Shown: positions 29,548 through 39,157, counted from the stretch's first letter. The stretch is DNA of 64,000 nucleotides from Bordetella genomosp. 2 (GCF_002261345.1 NZ_NEVT01000007.1:62001-126000); one strand, 5' to 3'. Notes: generated by a model not told the origin, from the sequence alone. Program-made: numbers and translations.

Positions 29548-30702
29548 ATGCTGCGCCTCGCATCACGCGCCCACGACTTCCTGACCTTTCACGTCGTCGA
29601 ACTCTTCAAGCAAGCGCAGGCGCTGCAGGCGGCGGGCCGGGACATCATCAGCCTGGGTATCGGCGAACCGGACTTTACCGCGCCGCCCCAGGTCGTGGAA
29701 GCGCTCGAACGCGCCGCCCAGGCCGGCCTTAGCGGCTACAGCGCGCCGGCCGGGCTGGCCGCGCTGCGCGAGGCCATTGCCCAATTCTACGCAAGCGAGT
29801 TCGGGGCCGCGGTCGATCCCGCCCGCGTCATCGTCACGGCCGGCGCCTCCGGCGCCCTGTCGCTGGCCTGCTCGGCCATCGTCGAGCCCGGCGCCGAGGT
29901 GCTGATGCCCGACCCGTCTTATCCCGCCAACAGCAATTTCATCCTGGCCGCCGGCGGCCGGCCGCGCCTGATTCCCAGCCATGCCGGGCAGCGCTTCCAG
30001 CTGTCGGCGCAGGACGTGCGCGACCACTGGACGTCCGCCACGCGCGGGGTGCTGGTGGCCTCGCCTAGCAACCCCACCGGCACCAGCATCGCGCGCGACG
30101 AACTGGCGGCGCTGCTGCACGCAGTGCGCGAACGGCAGGGCTTCGCCATCGTGGACGAAATCTACCTCGGCCTGAGCTACGAGGGCCAGCCCCGGTCGGC
30201 GCTGACCCTGGACGACGACATCATCGTCATCAACAGCTTCTCGAAGTACTTCCACATGACGGGCTGGCGGCTGGGCTGGATGATCGTGCCCGAGCGGCTG
30301 GCCGCGCCCATCGAGAAAATGGCCGCCAGCCTGGCTATCTGCGCGCCGACGCTGGCGCAGCACGCGGCGCTGGCCTGCTTCGCGCCCGATACGCTGAAGA
30401 TCTTCGAACATCGCCGCGACGCCTTCCGGCAGCGGCGCGACTACCTGCTGCCCGAGTTCGAGCGGCTCGGCCTGCATGTGCCGGTGCGGCCCGACGGCGC
30501 CTTCTATATTTACGCCGACATCGCCGCGCTCGGCGCCGACAGCGCCGCGCTGTCGCAGCGGCTGCTGCACGAAGCGGGCGTGGCCGTGGTGCCGGGCCTG
30601 GATTTCGGCCCGGCGCACGGCGGCCACACGCTGCGGTTCTCGTACGCCACGGGGCTGGACCGCCTCGAGGAGGCGGTCCAGCGCATGGGGAAAGTGCTCT
30701 AG
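29548..30702 (+). CDS. pyridoxal-phosphate aminotransferase, class I
   Basis: 384 aa fold-type I aminotransferase. Typical landmarks are DIISLGIGEPDFTAPPQVVE at the N-terminus, ASPSNPTGT, the aspartate in AIVDEIYLGLSY, and the PLP lysine in NSFSKYFHMTGWRLGWM. The C-terminal arginine is in LRFSYATG. The amino donor cannot be told from sequence; it resembles alanine or aspartate-type enzymes. ATG 29548 begins the conserved region, and a long in-frame extension upstream is a shadow of the divergent gene. Confidence 0.92.
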   Translation: MLRLASRAHDFLTFHVVELFKQAQALQAAGRDIISLGIGEPDFTAPPQVVEALERAAQAGLSGYSAPAGLAALREAIAQFYASEFGAAVDPARVIVTAGASGALSLACSAIVEPGAEVLMPDPSYPANSNFILAAGGRPRLIPSHAGQRFQLSAQDVRDHWTSATRGVLVASPSNPTGTSIARDELAALLHAVRERQGFAIVDEIYLGLSYEGQPRSALTLDDDIIVINSFSKYFHMTGWRLGWMIVPERLAAPIEKMAASLAICAPTLAQHAALACFAPDTLKIFEHRRDAFRQRRDYLLPEFERLGLHVPVRPDGAFYIYADIAALGADSAALSQRLLHEAGVAVVPGLDFGPAHGGHTLRFSYATGLDRLEEAVQRMGKVL

Positions 30703-30727
30703 GAAGCGGCGCCCGGCGCCGCGCCGC

Positions 30728-31564
30728 TTACTCGCGCGCCAGCGCGATGCCGGCGGCCAGCGCCAGGCGGCGGCGTTCGGCCTGCACCTTGGCGCCGTAG
30801 CCGCCGTCGCTGGGGCCGGTGGCGCCCACGTAGCAGGCCAGGCCGCCGTCGATCGAGCCGCGCCGTTCGATGCAGTCTTTCAGGATGGTGGTGCCGACGC
30901 GGATGTTCGCGATCGGGTCGAGCGGGTTGTTCATGCCGTCGCCCAGCCTGTCGAACTTGTCCTGGTGCACGCGCGTCATGACCTGCATCAGGCCCTGCGC
31001 GCCCACCGAGCTCTCGGCGAACGGGTTGTAGCGCGATTCAATGGCGATCACGGCCAGCAACAGCAAGGGGTCGAGCTCTTTTTCGCGCGCGACCTTGTAG
31101 ACAGTACTGACGAGCACGGACGTCGCGTCATAGGCGACGCGATACTTGCGCGAGATATAGTTGCGCAGTGCCTCGACTTGCGGTCCGGACACGGTGCTGC
31201 GCGCCCGCTTCTTGGGCGGGGCGGGCGGCAGGTCGCTGCGCAGCGGCCCCAGGAAACCTGTGGCATTACTGACGGGCGCAGCCGGAATCGCCATGGCTAC
31301 CGCTGAAGGGGTGTCATAGGCGGGGTCGTAGCCGGGTTCGGCGGATGAACCGGGCGGCACGGATGTAGGCGCTAGGGCGGTCAACAAGGCTTTGTGCACC
31401 TGCAAGGCCTGGTCGCGCAAACCAGGCAAGGCGAAGCCCATGCTTACCGTAACGATCACTGCGATGCCCAGATAGGTACAGCAGATACGCAACCACTCGG
31501 CAAGATGGTGGTGCACTCCTTGGGCGGTCTGGCGGAACAGGCCGGCCACTGACGCATCGGGCAT
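30728..31564 (-). CDS. membrane-anchored lytic transglycosylase (SLT domain)
   Basis: 278 aa. A single N-terminal membrane segment (RICCTYLGIAVIVTVSMGFA) is followed by a proline-rich linker and a C-terminal SLT domain. The catalytic glutamate lies in AVIAIESRYNPFAES, with the family motif SSVGAQGLMQVM after it. It cleaves peptidoglycan glycan strands. ATG 31564 has an AGGAGG Shine-Dalgarno, which fixes the start. It is divergent from ubiD. Confidence 0.88.
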   Translation of the reverse strand: MPDASVAGLFRQTAQGVHHHLAEWLRICCTYLGIAVIVTVSMGFALPGLRDQALQVHKALLTALAPTSVPPGSSAEPGYDPAYDTPSAVAMAIPAAPVSNATGFLGPLRSDLPPAPPKKRARSTVSGPQVEALRNYISRKYRVAYDATSVLVSTVYKVAREKELDPLLLLAVIAIESRYNPFAESSVGAQGLMQVMTRVHQDKFDRLGDGMNNPLDPIANIRVGTTILKDCIERRGSIDGGLACYVGATGPSDGGYGAKVQAERRRLALAAGIALARE

Positions 31565-31645
31565 GGGGACCTCCTGCGTTAAGAGAGGACTGGATGTTAA
31601 CCTCTGTTCCACCGTAAAAATGTAACGAATTGACCGGGATCTGTA

Positions 31646-33190
31646 GTGAAATACCGCGACCTTAGAGACTTTTTGCAGCAGTTGGAACTGCGCGGCGACC
31701 TCAAGCGCATCGCCGCGCCGGTCTCGACCCGCCTCGAAATGACCGAGATTGCCGACCGGGTGCTGCGCGCCGCGGGCCCCGCCCTGCTGTTCGAGCATGC
31801 CACGCATGATGGCGAGCGGGCCGCCATGCCGGTGCTGGCCAATTTGTTCGGCACGCCGCGCCGCGTGGCCTGGGGCATGGGCGCCGACGAGGTCGGCGCA
31901 TTGCGCGAGACCGGCGAACTGCTGGCCTCTCTGCGCGAACCGGAGGCGCCGCGCGGACTGCGCGACGCGCTGGGCAAGGTGGCCATGCTGAAGTCGGCGC
32001 TGTGGGACATGGCTCCCAAGCGCGTGCGCGGGCCGGCCTGCCAGGAAGTCGTCTGGGAGGGCGCCGACGTGGATTTGTCCCGCCTGCCCATCCAGACCTG
32101 CTGGCCGGGCGACGTGGCGCCGCTCCTGACCTGGGGCCTGGTGGTCACGCGCGGGCCCAATGCGCGTCGCCAGAACCTCGGCATTTACCGGCAGCAGCCC
32201 ATCGCGCGCAACAAACTGATCATGCGCTGGCTCTCGCACCGCGGCGGCGCGCTGGATTTCCGCGATCACGCCCGCGCGCACCCCGGCACGCCCTTCCCCG
32301 TGGCGGTGGCGCTGGGCGCCGACCCCGCCACCATCCTGGGGGCCGTGACGCCCGTGCCGGACAGCCTGTCCGAATACCAGTTCGCCGGCCTGCTGCGCGG
32401 CTCGCGCACCGAAGTCGCGCAGGCGCTGGGCAGCGAGCTGTCGGTGCCGGCGCGCGCCGAGATCGTGCTGGAAGGCCACTTGCTGCCGGCGGGCGATCCG
32501 CGCGCCGTCGCGCCCAGCGTGCCCGACGGCGCGCCGCCGCCGCCCGACACGGGCTACGAAATGGCCCTGGAAGGCCCCTACGGCGATCACACCGGCTACT
32601 ACAACGAGCAGGACTGGTTCCCCGTCTTCACGGTAGACCGCATCACCATGCGGCGCGATCCGATCTATCACTCCACCTACACCGGCAAGCCGCCCGACGA
32701 GCCGGCCGTGCTGGGCGTGGCGCTGAACGAGGTATTCGTGCCGCTGCTGCGCCGCCAGTTGCCGGAGATCGTCGACTTCTATCTGCCGCCGGAAGGCTGC
32801 AGCTACCGGCTGGCGGTGGTGTCGATCCGCAAGCAGTACGCCGGCCATGCCAAGCGCGTGATGTTCGGCCTGTGGAGCGTGCTGCGCCAGTTCATGTACA
32901 CCAAGTTCATCGTGGTAGTGGACGAGGACATCGATCCGCGCAACTGGACCGAAGTGGTGTGGGCCATCACCACCCGCATGGACCCGGTGCGCGACACTGT
33001 CCTGGTGGAGCGCACGCCGATCGACTACCTGGATTTCGCGTCGCCGGTGTCGGGGCTGGGCGGCAAGATGGGAATGGACGCCACCAACAAGTGGCCGGGC
33101 GAGACCGACCGCGAATGGGGCCGCCCCATCGTGATGGACGCGGCGGTCAAGCAGCGGGTGGACCAGATGTGGGGCGACCTGGGGCTGTGA
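31646..33190 (+). CDS. ubiD: UbiD, 3-octaprenyl-4-hydroxybenzoate carboxy-lyase
   Basis: 514 aa prenylated-flavin-dependent decarboxylase of ubiquinone synthesis. [20 protein letters not shown] opens the protein from a GTG start. [36 protein letters not shown] and the ER motif in the prFMN site region ([17 protein letters not shown]) are recognisable. The last 166 bp overlap an opposite-strand small gene (YqjK-like). Confidence 0.95.
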   Translation: MKYRDLRDFLQQLELRGDLKRIAAPVSTRLEMTEIADRVLRAAGPALLFEHATHDGERAAMPVLANLFGTPRRVAWGMGADEVGALRETGELLASLREPEAPRGLRDALGKVAMLKSALWDMAPKRVRGPACQEVVWEGADVDLSRLPIQTCWPGDVAPLLTWGLVVTRGPNARRQNLGIYRQQPIARNKLIMRWLSHRGGALDFRDHARAHPGTPFPVAVALGADPATILGAVTPVPDSLSEYQFAGLLRGSRTEVAQALGSELSVPARAEIVLEGHLLPAGDPRAVAPSVPDGAPPPPDTGYEMALEGPYGDHTGYYNEQDWFPVFTVDRITMRRDPIYHSTYTGKPPDEPAVLGVALNEVFVPLLRRQLPEIVDFYLPPEGCSYRLAVVSIRKQYAGHAKRVMFGLWSVLRQFMYTKFIVVVDEDIDPRNWTEVVWAITTRMDPVRDTVLVERTPIDYLDFASPVSGLGGKMGMDATNKWPGETDREWGRPIVMDAAVKQRVDQMWGDLGL

Positions 33191-33564
33191 TCAGGGGGCC
33201 GGCGGGGGGCGCCGGCGTCGCGCGATGAGCGCGAATCGCGCCAGCCCTTGAACACCTGCCAGCCCAGCAGCGCGCCGCCGGCCAGCCGCAGCAGGCGCGA
33301 GCGCTTGCCCCGCCCCATGATGAGCGCCGACAGCGTGGAACTGATGAACGGGTAGCGGCGCGCCAGCGAGACGCCCTGCCACAGCAGCCGCGACACGTTG
33401 CCCTTGGCCAGGCCGGGCAGCCAGCGCTTGAGCAGGTTGGCCGGCTCGAGCGAGCGGCCGGCCGCGGCGATGTCATGGGCCAGGGATTCGCGTTCCAGCG
33501 CGGCGCGAGCGCGCAGCAGCTCGATGCGCACGGCGCGGTCGATGGCGGGCGTGGACTTGGCCAT
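33025..33564 (-). CDS. YqjK-like protein with antisense-overlapping tail
   Basis: 179 aa from ATG 33564. It starts [20 protein letters not shown], and its helical first ~115 residues ([35 protein letters not shown]) fit the small YqjK-type partner of YqjD/YqjE. The first in-frame stop is at 33025, so the last ~55 residues are encoded opposite the ubiD 3' end and look like low-quality sequence ([11 protein letters not shown]-like). The true functional end may be earlier. It belongs to the leftward cluster of the three stress-membrane genes. Confidence 0.6.
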   Translation of the reverse strand: MAKSTPAIDRAVRIELLRARAALERESLAHDIAAAGRSLEPANLLKRWLPGLAKGNVSRLLWQGVSLARRYPFISSTLSALIMGRGKRSRLLRLAGGALLGWQVFKGWRDSRSSRDAGAPRRPPDHSPRSPHIWSTRCLTAASITMGRPHSRSVSPGHLLVASIPILPPSPDTGDAKSR

Positions 33565-33565
33565 G

Positions 33566-33982
33566 TCAGCGGGGCTCCCGGAGGTCGTCCTGGGCGTCCT
33601 GCTGCGCCTGCGCCACGCGCACGCTGTCGAGCAGGTCGGCATCGCGGCCGAGCTCCTCGAACGTGGCGGAGAACGGCACCGGGCCGGACACCAGCTCGCG
33701 CCGCACGGCCAGCAGCAACCCCAGGCCGATGACGGCATACAGCGCCGCCAGCAGGCCCAGCGCCAGGTAGCGGTCCTCGGTGGGCCAGAACGCCACCGCG
33801 ATGGTGACGCTGAACACCAGCACCGCCAGCGTCAGGAACAGCAGCGCGGCGAATGCCATGCCGAGCAGCTTGACCAGGCGCGCCTTTTCCTCGGCGGCTT
33901 CCAAGGCGAACAATTCGAGGCGCGTGCGCAGCAGCCCGACCAGGCTGCCGGCCACGCCGAATACGGATCTGCGCAGGCCCAT
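33566..33982 (-). CDS. yqjE: YqjE-like (phage holin superfamily) membrane protein
   Basis: 138 aa from ATG 33982 (a TTG at 33988 is less likely). Two strong membrane segments are visible (LGMAFAALLFLTLAVLVFSV and YLALGLLAALYAVIGLGLLL). It starts MGLRRSVFGVAGSLVGLLRT, the typical YqjE opening. YqjE, YqjD and YqjK form a conserved trio of inner-membrane stress proteins. It lies 1 bp from the YqjK-like gene and 40 bp after the YqjD-like gene. Confidence 0.82.
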   Translation of the reverse strand: MGLRRSVFGVAGSLVGLLRTRLELFALEAAEEKARLVKLLGMAFAALLFLTLAVLVFSVTIAVAFWPTEDRYLALGLLAALYAVIGLGLLLAVRRELVSGPVPFSATFEELGRDADLLDSVRVAQAQQDAQDDLREPR

Positions 33983-34022
33983 GGGCAAGAGCGGGCCGGC
34001 CGCCAGGGGCCGGCCCCGCGCT

Positions 34023-34340
34023 TCAGCGGCGGGCGATCAGCAGGCCGAGCAGCAGGCCGGTCACGCCCGCGATGCCGATGGCTTGCCAGGGATTGTCGTG
34101 CACGTAGTCGTCGGTGGCGCGCGCCGCCTTGCGGCCGCGTTCGAGCACGGCATCCTGGGCGTCGTAGAGCGCTTCGCGGGTGCGCTTGAGCGAGGCCATG
34201 GCGCGGTCGCGCAGTTCGGAGGCTTTCTCGCCCGAACTGGAGGCCGCTTCGCGCAGCAGGTTTTCTGCATCGTTCAGGCTGCTTTTGACGCTGTCGATGA
34301 GTTTTTCTTTGGCGACTTCCTCGGATCGTCGGGTGGTCAT
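34023..34340 (-). CDS. DUF883 (YqjD/ElaB) membrane-anchored ribosome-associated protein
   Basis: 105 aa. A long amphipathic helix (SLNDAENLLREAASSSGEKA, KRTREALYDAQDAVLERGRK) is followed by a C-terminal tail-anchor segment AIGIAGVTGLLLGLLIARR. Family members bind ribosomes at the inner membrane in stationary phase (E. coli data). The ATG at 34340 has an AGGAG Shine-Dalgarno; a longer frame to 34391 is not used. It is the first gene of the three-gene leftward cluster. Confidence 0.88.
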   Translation of the reverse strand: MTTRRSEEVAKEKLIDSVKSSLNDAENLLREAASSSGEKASELRDRAMASLKRTREALYDAQDAVLERGRKAARATDDYVHDNPWQAIGIAGVTGLLLGLLIARR

Positions 34341-34421
34341 AAAGGCTCCTGTTGATGTGTCGAAGACGAGATCATCATACCAGCCGGGCAATACAATCGC
34401 AGCCCCGCTTGCTACCGGCTG

Positions 34422-35147
34422 CTACTTGATCTGCGTAATCTCAACGGCGGATTTCACGCCGTTCTGGTCGATGTCCTGGCGCATGACCAGGTTCACAGCC
34501 GGGCAATACCAGTCGGTCACGGTGGTGTTCATGCCCGGGATGGGCAGCGTGATGCCCTGGAACGTCGCCATGGTGGGATCGGTATTGCGCGCGTAGCGGA
34601 TCGGCCAGCACGACTGGCGGCCCAGCGCCGTGTCGAGGGTCTGCCTGGCGCCGATGGATTTCTCGCCGATGCGCACGACGGTGGTGGGCTGGCCGCCCAC
34701 CGGAGCGTCCTTGCCGATGTTCAACCGGTAGGTGGCGCCAGGCAGGCGCTGGCCTTCGGCGACTTTGCCGTCGTAGGCGAACAGCCCCAGCATGCGCAGG
34801 TCGAACTGGCCGCCGTCCTGCGGTTTTTCACCCGCCTTGGCATAGCGCACGAACTCCGCCTTGCCGCCCTTGATGGTCATCAGGTAGTCCAGCTTGGACT
34901 TGCCGGCCGGCAGGCCCGCGTAGCTGAAACTGGCGGTGCCCTGGACACGCGCGCGGCAATTGGCCGCGTCCGTCTTGGCGACTTCGGCGAAGGTCAGGTC
35001 GGCGCCCAGGCTCAGGTTGCCGGAGCCGGTCAGCTGCACGGCGCCGCCGTTGCGCATGAACTGCGCATCGCACACGCCGGCCAGGGCCGGGGCCGACAGG
35101 CTCGCCGCCCCTGCCACGAAGAGATAAGAAAAAAAGCGTGCCGCCAC
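34422..35147 (-). CDS. uncharacterised exported protein
   Basis: 241 aa from GTG 35147, fixed by CCAGGAG 8 bp upstream. The signal peptide is VAARFFSYLFVAGAASLSAP, cleaved near ALAG. The mature protein is beta-rich, with four cysteines (VCDAQF, NCRARV, QSCWPI and WYCPAV) that may form disulfides. The alternative ATGs at 35177 and 35189 lie inside a strong hairpin and are unlikely. No family recognised. Confidence 0.75.
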   Translation of the reverse strand: MAARFFSYLFVAGAASLSAPALAGVCDAQFMRNGGAVQLTGSGNLSLGADLTFAEVAKTDAANCRARVQGTASFSYAGLPAGKSKLDYLMTIKGGKAEFVRYAKAGEKPQDGGQFDLRMLGLFAYDGKVAEGQRLPGATYRLNIGKDAPVGGQPTTVVRIGEKSIGARQTLDTALGRQSCWPIRYARNTDPTMATFQGITLPIPGMNTTVTDWYCPAVNLVMRQDIDQNGVKSAVEITQIK

Positions 35148-35166
35148 CGGGTGCTCCTGGAAACTC

Positions 35167-35196
35167 AAAAAAGCCATGCGCTCGGGCATGGCTTTT
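35167..35196 (-). terminator. intrinsic-terminator-like hairpin in the 5' leader
   Basis: On the minus strand AAAAGCCATGC pairs with GCATGGCTTTT around a 6-nt loop and is followed by two more T residues. It ends about 20 bp before the GTG start of the exported protein, immediately upstream of its ribosome binding site. It also has a weaker T-run in the plus direction. It may be an attenuator of the exported-protein gene or a plain insulator between divergent genes. Confidence 0.65.
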
Positions 35197-35291
35197 CGAT
35201 ACTACACCGGTTGGCCGGCAGGCGGCCAACGCGGCCAGCACCTCGGAAACAATGGATACCGATCGGCATGCAAAAGACTGAAATCCATACA

Positions 35292-35322
35292 TTGATAAAT
35301 TTTTTGTTCTATTTTGTATAGA
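35292..35322 (+). promoter_or_regulatory. AT-rich promoter for the lipoprotein gene
   Basis: TTGATA (35292-35297) and TATAGA (35317-35322) are spaced 19 bp and lie in an unusually AT-rich stretch for this genome. They are 36 bp upstream of the lipoprotein ATG. The spacing is a little long for an optimal sigma-70 promoter. Confidence 0.5.
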
Positions 35323-35357
35323 ATTGTGCCCCCGCCATCCTCCTCCTGCGAATTCCC

Positions 35358-36068
35358 ATGTCGTTCTCGTCACGCCGCTTTTCCGCGCCGCTGCGCCGGG
35401 CCCTCTGCTGGGCCGCCCTGGCCGGCGCGGCAACCCTGGCCGGCTGCGCAAATGTGCCCAACACGCTTCCGGTTACCTATTCGCCGTCGTCGGTACTCAG
35501 CGCCGAGGGCGCGGTCGAGGTGGGCGCCTTCACCTACGAGCCGAACAAGGCCGACGACAATGCGCCGGCTCCCAAGAACGACCGCTATGCCAACGCCGGC
35601 CTGTCTTCGTCGCAACAGGCCAGCGGCGGCTCGCCCGGCAGCTACCGGCCGGCCAGGATCGAGCCGAACCAGATCCGCAACACGGCCATGGGCAGCATCC
35701 TGCTGGAAAAAGACATCAAGGACCTGGTGCGCGACGCCACCTTCGCCGAACTGCGCTTCATGGGCGTGCAGGTCAACGGCACCGCGCAGCCCGCCCGCCT
35801 GAGCGGCGACATCCAGGAATTCCTGATCGACGACCTGGGCTATTCGGTGGACTGGACCCTGCGCATTGCCTACCTGGTAGTCGACAAGGCCAGCGACAAG
35901 CAGGTGTACCAGGCCACCAAGGAAATCAAGCGCCGCACCACCAAGTTCGCCAATTTCTTCGGCGCGCTCAACGACACGATCCGCCTGAACATCGAAGAGC
36001 TGGTGAAAGATCCCGCCTTCCTGGCGGCCATCAAGCAGCCCCAGCCGGCAGCGAAAACCCAGCCCTGA
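35358..36068 (+). CDS. putative lipoprotein (YajG-like size)
   Basis: 236 aa with a lipoprotein signal (ALAGAATLAGC, lipidated Cys). The mature region has NQIRNTAMGSILLEKDIKDL and GDIQEFLIDDLGYSVDWTLR, reminiscent of uncharacterised outer-membrane lipoproteins that resemble YajG. Function unknown. It converges with nasA, 13 bp apart. Confidence 0.7.
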   Translation: MSFSSRRFSAPLRRALCWAALAGAATLAGCANVPNTLPVTYSPSSVLSAEGAVEVGAFTYEPNKADDNAPAPKNDRYANAGLSSSQQASGGSPGSYRPARIEPNQIRNTAMGSILLEKDIKDLVRDATFAELRFMGVQVNGTAQPARLSGDIQEFLIDDLGYSVDWTLRIAYLVVDKASDKQVYQATKEIKRRTTKFANFFGALNDTIRLNIEELVKDPAFLAAIKQPQPAAKTQP

Positions 36069-36081
36069 AGCGCTGCGCGCG

Positions 36082-38805
36082 TCAGGCGCCTGCTGCGCTT
36101 GCCGCATGCGGCGCGGCCAGGCGGCGCACTTCGGGCATGCACGAGCCGCAACCGGAACCGCAGCCCAGGCGCGCCTTCAATTCCTCGGCGCCCAGGCCCC
36201 CATCGACGCCGGCCTGGATGGCCTGCTCGGTCACGCCGGCGCAGGCGCATACCGTGCGCGAACGCGGCGACGCCTGGGTGCGCCCCATCAGCAGCAGGGC
36301 CAGGCTGGCCGGCGCCTGGCCGCCGTCCGCCCAGGCCAGCAGGCCATCGTTGGCACGCACATCGCCGGCCAGCAGGAAGGCCGCGGGCGCGCCGGCCGAC
36401 ATCCGCACACGCCGCAGGATCCCACGGGCCGGGTCGTCGAAGGCGGCGTCGGGCTGCCCGACGTCCAGGACCTGGGCCAGGGCATCCAGCACATGCGCGG
36501 GCGGCGCCGATTCGGCGGCCAGCCGCAGCCGGACGCCCGGCCCGGCCGCGCAGGGCGCCACCACCGCATAATCGAAGCGCCGCAGCCACGGCGCCAGTAC
36601 GGCGCGCAGGCGCGCGGCGTCGCCGGCCGCCCAGCCCATGGCCTGCCACGGCAGGCGGGCCGGCGCCACGGCCACGGCCGCGTGCTTGAGTTCGGGCTGG
36701 CGCGACACCGCGTCGCGGCTGGGATTGGTCAGCGCGTTCACGCCCAGGCCCGCCATGAAGGCGCTGCCCCAGTGCATGGGCAGGAAGGCATGCCCCGGCT
36801 TCAGGCTGTCGTCGGGGTGCGCCGGCAGCACGATCGCGCCGCGCCGGGAGCGGATGCGCGCCAGCGCGCCGGGCGCCAGTTTCAGGCGCTCCAGGTCGAG
36901 CGGATGCAGCGACAGCCCGGGTTCCTCGACATGGCGCGTCAGCGCCGGGGCCAGGCTAGTGCGCGCCAGGGTGTGCCAATGGTCGCGCAGGCGACCGGTG
37001 GTCAGGCGCAGCGGATATTGCGCCGAGACCGCCTCGGCGACCGGCGTATAGCCGGTATCGAAGAAGCGCGCCCGGCCGTCGTCGGTGGCGAAGCGCCCGT
37101 CGGCGTACAGGCGCGCCACGGCGGCGCCGGCCCGGTATGGCCATTGCACCGGGCCCTGGCGCTCCAGCAAGGCGTAGTCGACCGCGCTGTAGTCCAGGTC
37201 GCGCCCGGCGGTCATGCGCGCATGCTCGGCGAATACGGCGCTCTCGTCCGCGTAGTCGAACAGCGCCGCCTTGCGCGGCGCAATCAACCCGGCCAGCCGG
37301 CGCGCCACCGCGGCCGCCAGGCGCCAGTCCGGGCGGGCCTCGCCGGGTGGGGCCACGGCCGCGCGCACGCGGCTGATGCGGCGTTCCGAGTTGGTGACAG
37401 TGCCCGACTTCTCGGGCCAGGTGGCGGCCGGCAGCACCAGGTCGGCGTAGGCCAGCGTCTCGGTGCCGGCATAGGCTTCCTGCACGATGACGAACTCGGC
37501 CTGCTGCAGCGCGGCGCGCACGCGGGTCTGGTCCGGCAGCGACTGGGCCGGATTGGTGGCGGCGATCCACAACACCTTGATGCGCCCTTCCAGCACCGCG
37601 TCGAACATCTCGAGCGCCGGCTTGCCCGGGCTGGCCGGCAGGCTGTCCACGCCCCACAGCGCCGCCACCTCGCGCCGGTGCTGCGGGTCGGCGGGATCGC
37701 GATGGCCCGGCAGCAGGGTCGCCATGCCGCCGGCCTCGCGCCCGCCCATGGCGTTGGGCTGGCCGGTCAGCGAAAACGGCCCGGCGCCGGGCCGACCGAT
37801 CTGCCCGGTGGCCAGGTGCAGGTTGATCAGCGCGCCGTTCTTCGCGGTGCCGCTGCTGGACTGGTTCAGGCCCATCGTATACAGCGACAGGGCGGCGCCG
37901 GCCTGGCCGAACCAGCGCGCCGCCTGCACGATGTCGGCCGCCGGCACCCCGCACACATCTTGCGCGGCGCGCGGGGTGAATTCATGCACGCGCGCCTTCA
38001 GGGCCGCGAAGCCCGCCGTGTGCGCCGCCAGGAAGGGCTGGTCCACCAGCCCTTCCCAGATCATGACATTGAGCATGGCATGAAACAGCGCCACGTCGGT
38101 GCCGGGCAGGATGGGCAGGTGCAGGTCGGCCAGCGCCGCCGTGTCGGTCCGGCGCGGATCGACCACCACGATCTTGAGCCCGGGACGGGCCGCCTTGGCG
38201 GCTTCCAGCCGGCGGAACAGCACTGGATGCGCGTACGCCATGTTGGCGCCGGCGATCAGCACCGTATCGGCCAGCTCCAGGTCGTCGTAGCAGGCCGGTG
38301 GCGCGTCGGCGCCGAGCGTCAGCTTGTAGCCGGATACCGCGCTGGACATGCACAGGCGCGAATTGGTGTCGATATTGTTGGTGCCCACCAGCGCGCGCGC
38401 CAGCTTGTTGAAGACGGCGTAGTCCTCGGTGAGCAGTTGGCCCGACAAGTAGAAGCCGATCGCATCGGGGCCGTGCAGGCCGATGGCGGCGGCGAGCCGG
38501 GCGGCGGCCAGGTCGAGCGCATCGGACAACGGTACCGCGACGCGCTCGCGGCCGCGCTCGGCGCGCCACTCCGCGCGCAGCACGCGCGCCGCGTCGCGTC
38601 GCACCGTGTCGGCCAGCGCCAGCCCCTTGCTGCACAGGCGGCCGCGGCTGGACGGATGCGCCGGGTCGCCGGCCACCGCCACGACGCGCTGGCCGCGCGC
38701 CGTCACGCGCACGCCGCAGCCGGTGCCGCAATAACAGCAGACCGAATCGACGGTGCGCTCGGCCGCGCCGGCGCGCGGATCGACAGGCAAGACGGCGGTG
38801 TCCAT
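36082..38805 (-). CDS. nasA: assimilatory nitrate reductase catalytic subunit
   Basis: 907 aa molybdopterin oxidoreductase reducing nitrate to nitrite in the cytoplasm. The N-terminal [4Fe-4S] motif is SVCCYCGTGCG (about residues 22-32). The molybdopterin dinucleotide domain follows (LYTMGLNQSSSGTAKNGALI, GRPGAGPFSLTGQPNAMGGR), then a C-terminal molydopterin-binding barrel (TGRLRDHWHTLARTSL). A final BFD-like [2Fe-2S] domain (CACAGVTEQAI, LGCGSGCGSCMPEV) is as in the Klebsiella type. ATG 38805 lies 5 bp after nirD. It is the last gene of the operon, and needs Mo cofactor from mog. Confidence 0.95.
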   Translation of the reverse strand: MDTAVLPVDPRAGAAERTVDSVCCYCGTGCGVRVTARGQRVVAVAGDPAHPSSRGRLCSKGLALADTVRRDAARVLRAEWRAERGRERVAVPLSDALDLAAARLAAAIGLHGPDAIGFYLSGQLLTEDYAVFNKLARALVGTNNIDTNSRLCMSSAVSGYKLTLGADAPPACYDDLELADTVLIAGANMAYAHPVLFRRLEAAKAARPGLKIVVVDPRRTDTAALADLHLPILPGTDVALFHAMLNVMIWEGLVDQPFLAAHTAGFAALKARVHEFTPRAAQDVCGVPAADIVQAARWFGQAGAALSLYTMGLNQSSSGTAKNGALINLHLATGQIGRPGAGPFSLTGQPNAMGGREAGGMATLLPGHRDPADPQHRREVAALWGVDSLPASPGKPALEMFDAVLEGRIKVLWIAATNPAQSLPDQTRVRAALQQAEFVIVQEAYAGTETLAYADLVLPAATWPEKSGTVTNSERRISRVRAAVAPPGEARPDWRLAAAVARRLAGLIAPRKAALFDYADESAVFAEHARMTAGRDLDYSAVDYALLERQGPVQWPYRAGAAVARLYADGRFATDDGRARFFDTGYTPVAEAVSAQYPLRLTTGRLRDHWHTLARTSLAPALTRHVEEPGLSLHPLDLERLKLAPGALARIRSRRGAIVLPAHPDDSLKPGHAFLPMHWGSAFMAGLGVNALTNPSRDAVSRQPELKHAAVAVAPARLPWQAMGWAAGDAARLRAVLAPWLRRFDYAVVAPCAAGPGVRLRLAAESAPPAHVLDALAQVLDVGQPDAAFDDPARGILRRVRMSAGAPAAFLLAGDVRANDGLLAWADGGQAPASLALLLMGRTQASPRSRTVCACAGVTEQAIQAGVDGGLGAEELKARLGCGSGCGSCMPEVRRLAAPHAASAAGA

Positions 38806-38810
38806 CGGGC

Positions 38811-39149
38811 TCAGCCCTCGCCTTGCAGGCCCAGATACACCGCGCCGCCCTCCAGCTTGACCGGCAGGGTGCGCACGCAGCCCTGGTCCGGCGCCTGGGC
38901 CTGGCCGCTTTCCAGGTCCAGCACCCAGCCATGCAGCGGACATGCCACCGAGCGGCCGTGCACCAGCCCGGCCGACAGCGGGCCGCCCTTGTGCGGGCAG
39001 CGGTCCACCACCGCGTAGAGCTGGCCGTCGCCGGTGCGGAATACCGCCACGTCGTCCTGGCCGGGCCGCCGCACCACGCGGGCGCCCTGGGGGGGAATGT
39101 CGTCGATATGGCAGACGTTGCGCCATTGGCAGGTAGCGGTTTGCGGCAT
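38811..39149 (-). CDS. nirD: nitrite reductase small subunit
   Basis: 112 aa Rieske-type [2Fe-2S] ferredoxin domain: CPHKGGPLSAG and CPLHGWVLDLESG provide the C-x-H and C-x2-H ligands. It is the small subunit of NirBD, reducing nitrite to ammonia with NADH. ATG 39149 is chosen by family length; an ATG at 39161 overlapping the nirB stop (ATGA) is equally possible and would add four residues. Confidence 0.93.
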   Translation of the reverse strand: MPQTATCQWRNVCHIDDIPPQGARVVRRPGQDDVAVFRTGDGQLYAVVDRCPHKGGPLSAGLVHGRSVACPLHGWVLDLESGQAQAPDQGCVRTLPVKLEGGAVYLGLQGEG

Positions 39150-39157
39150 GGTGGGTC

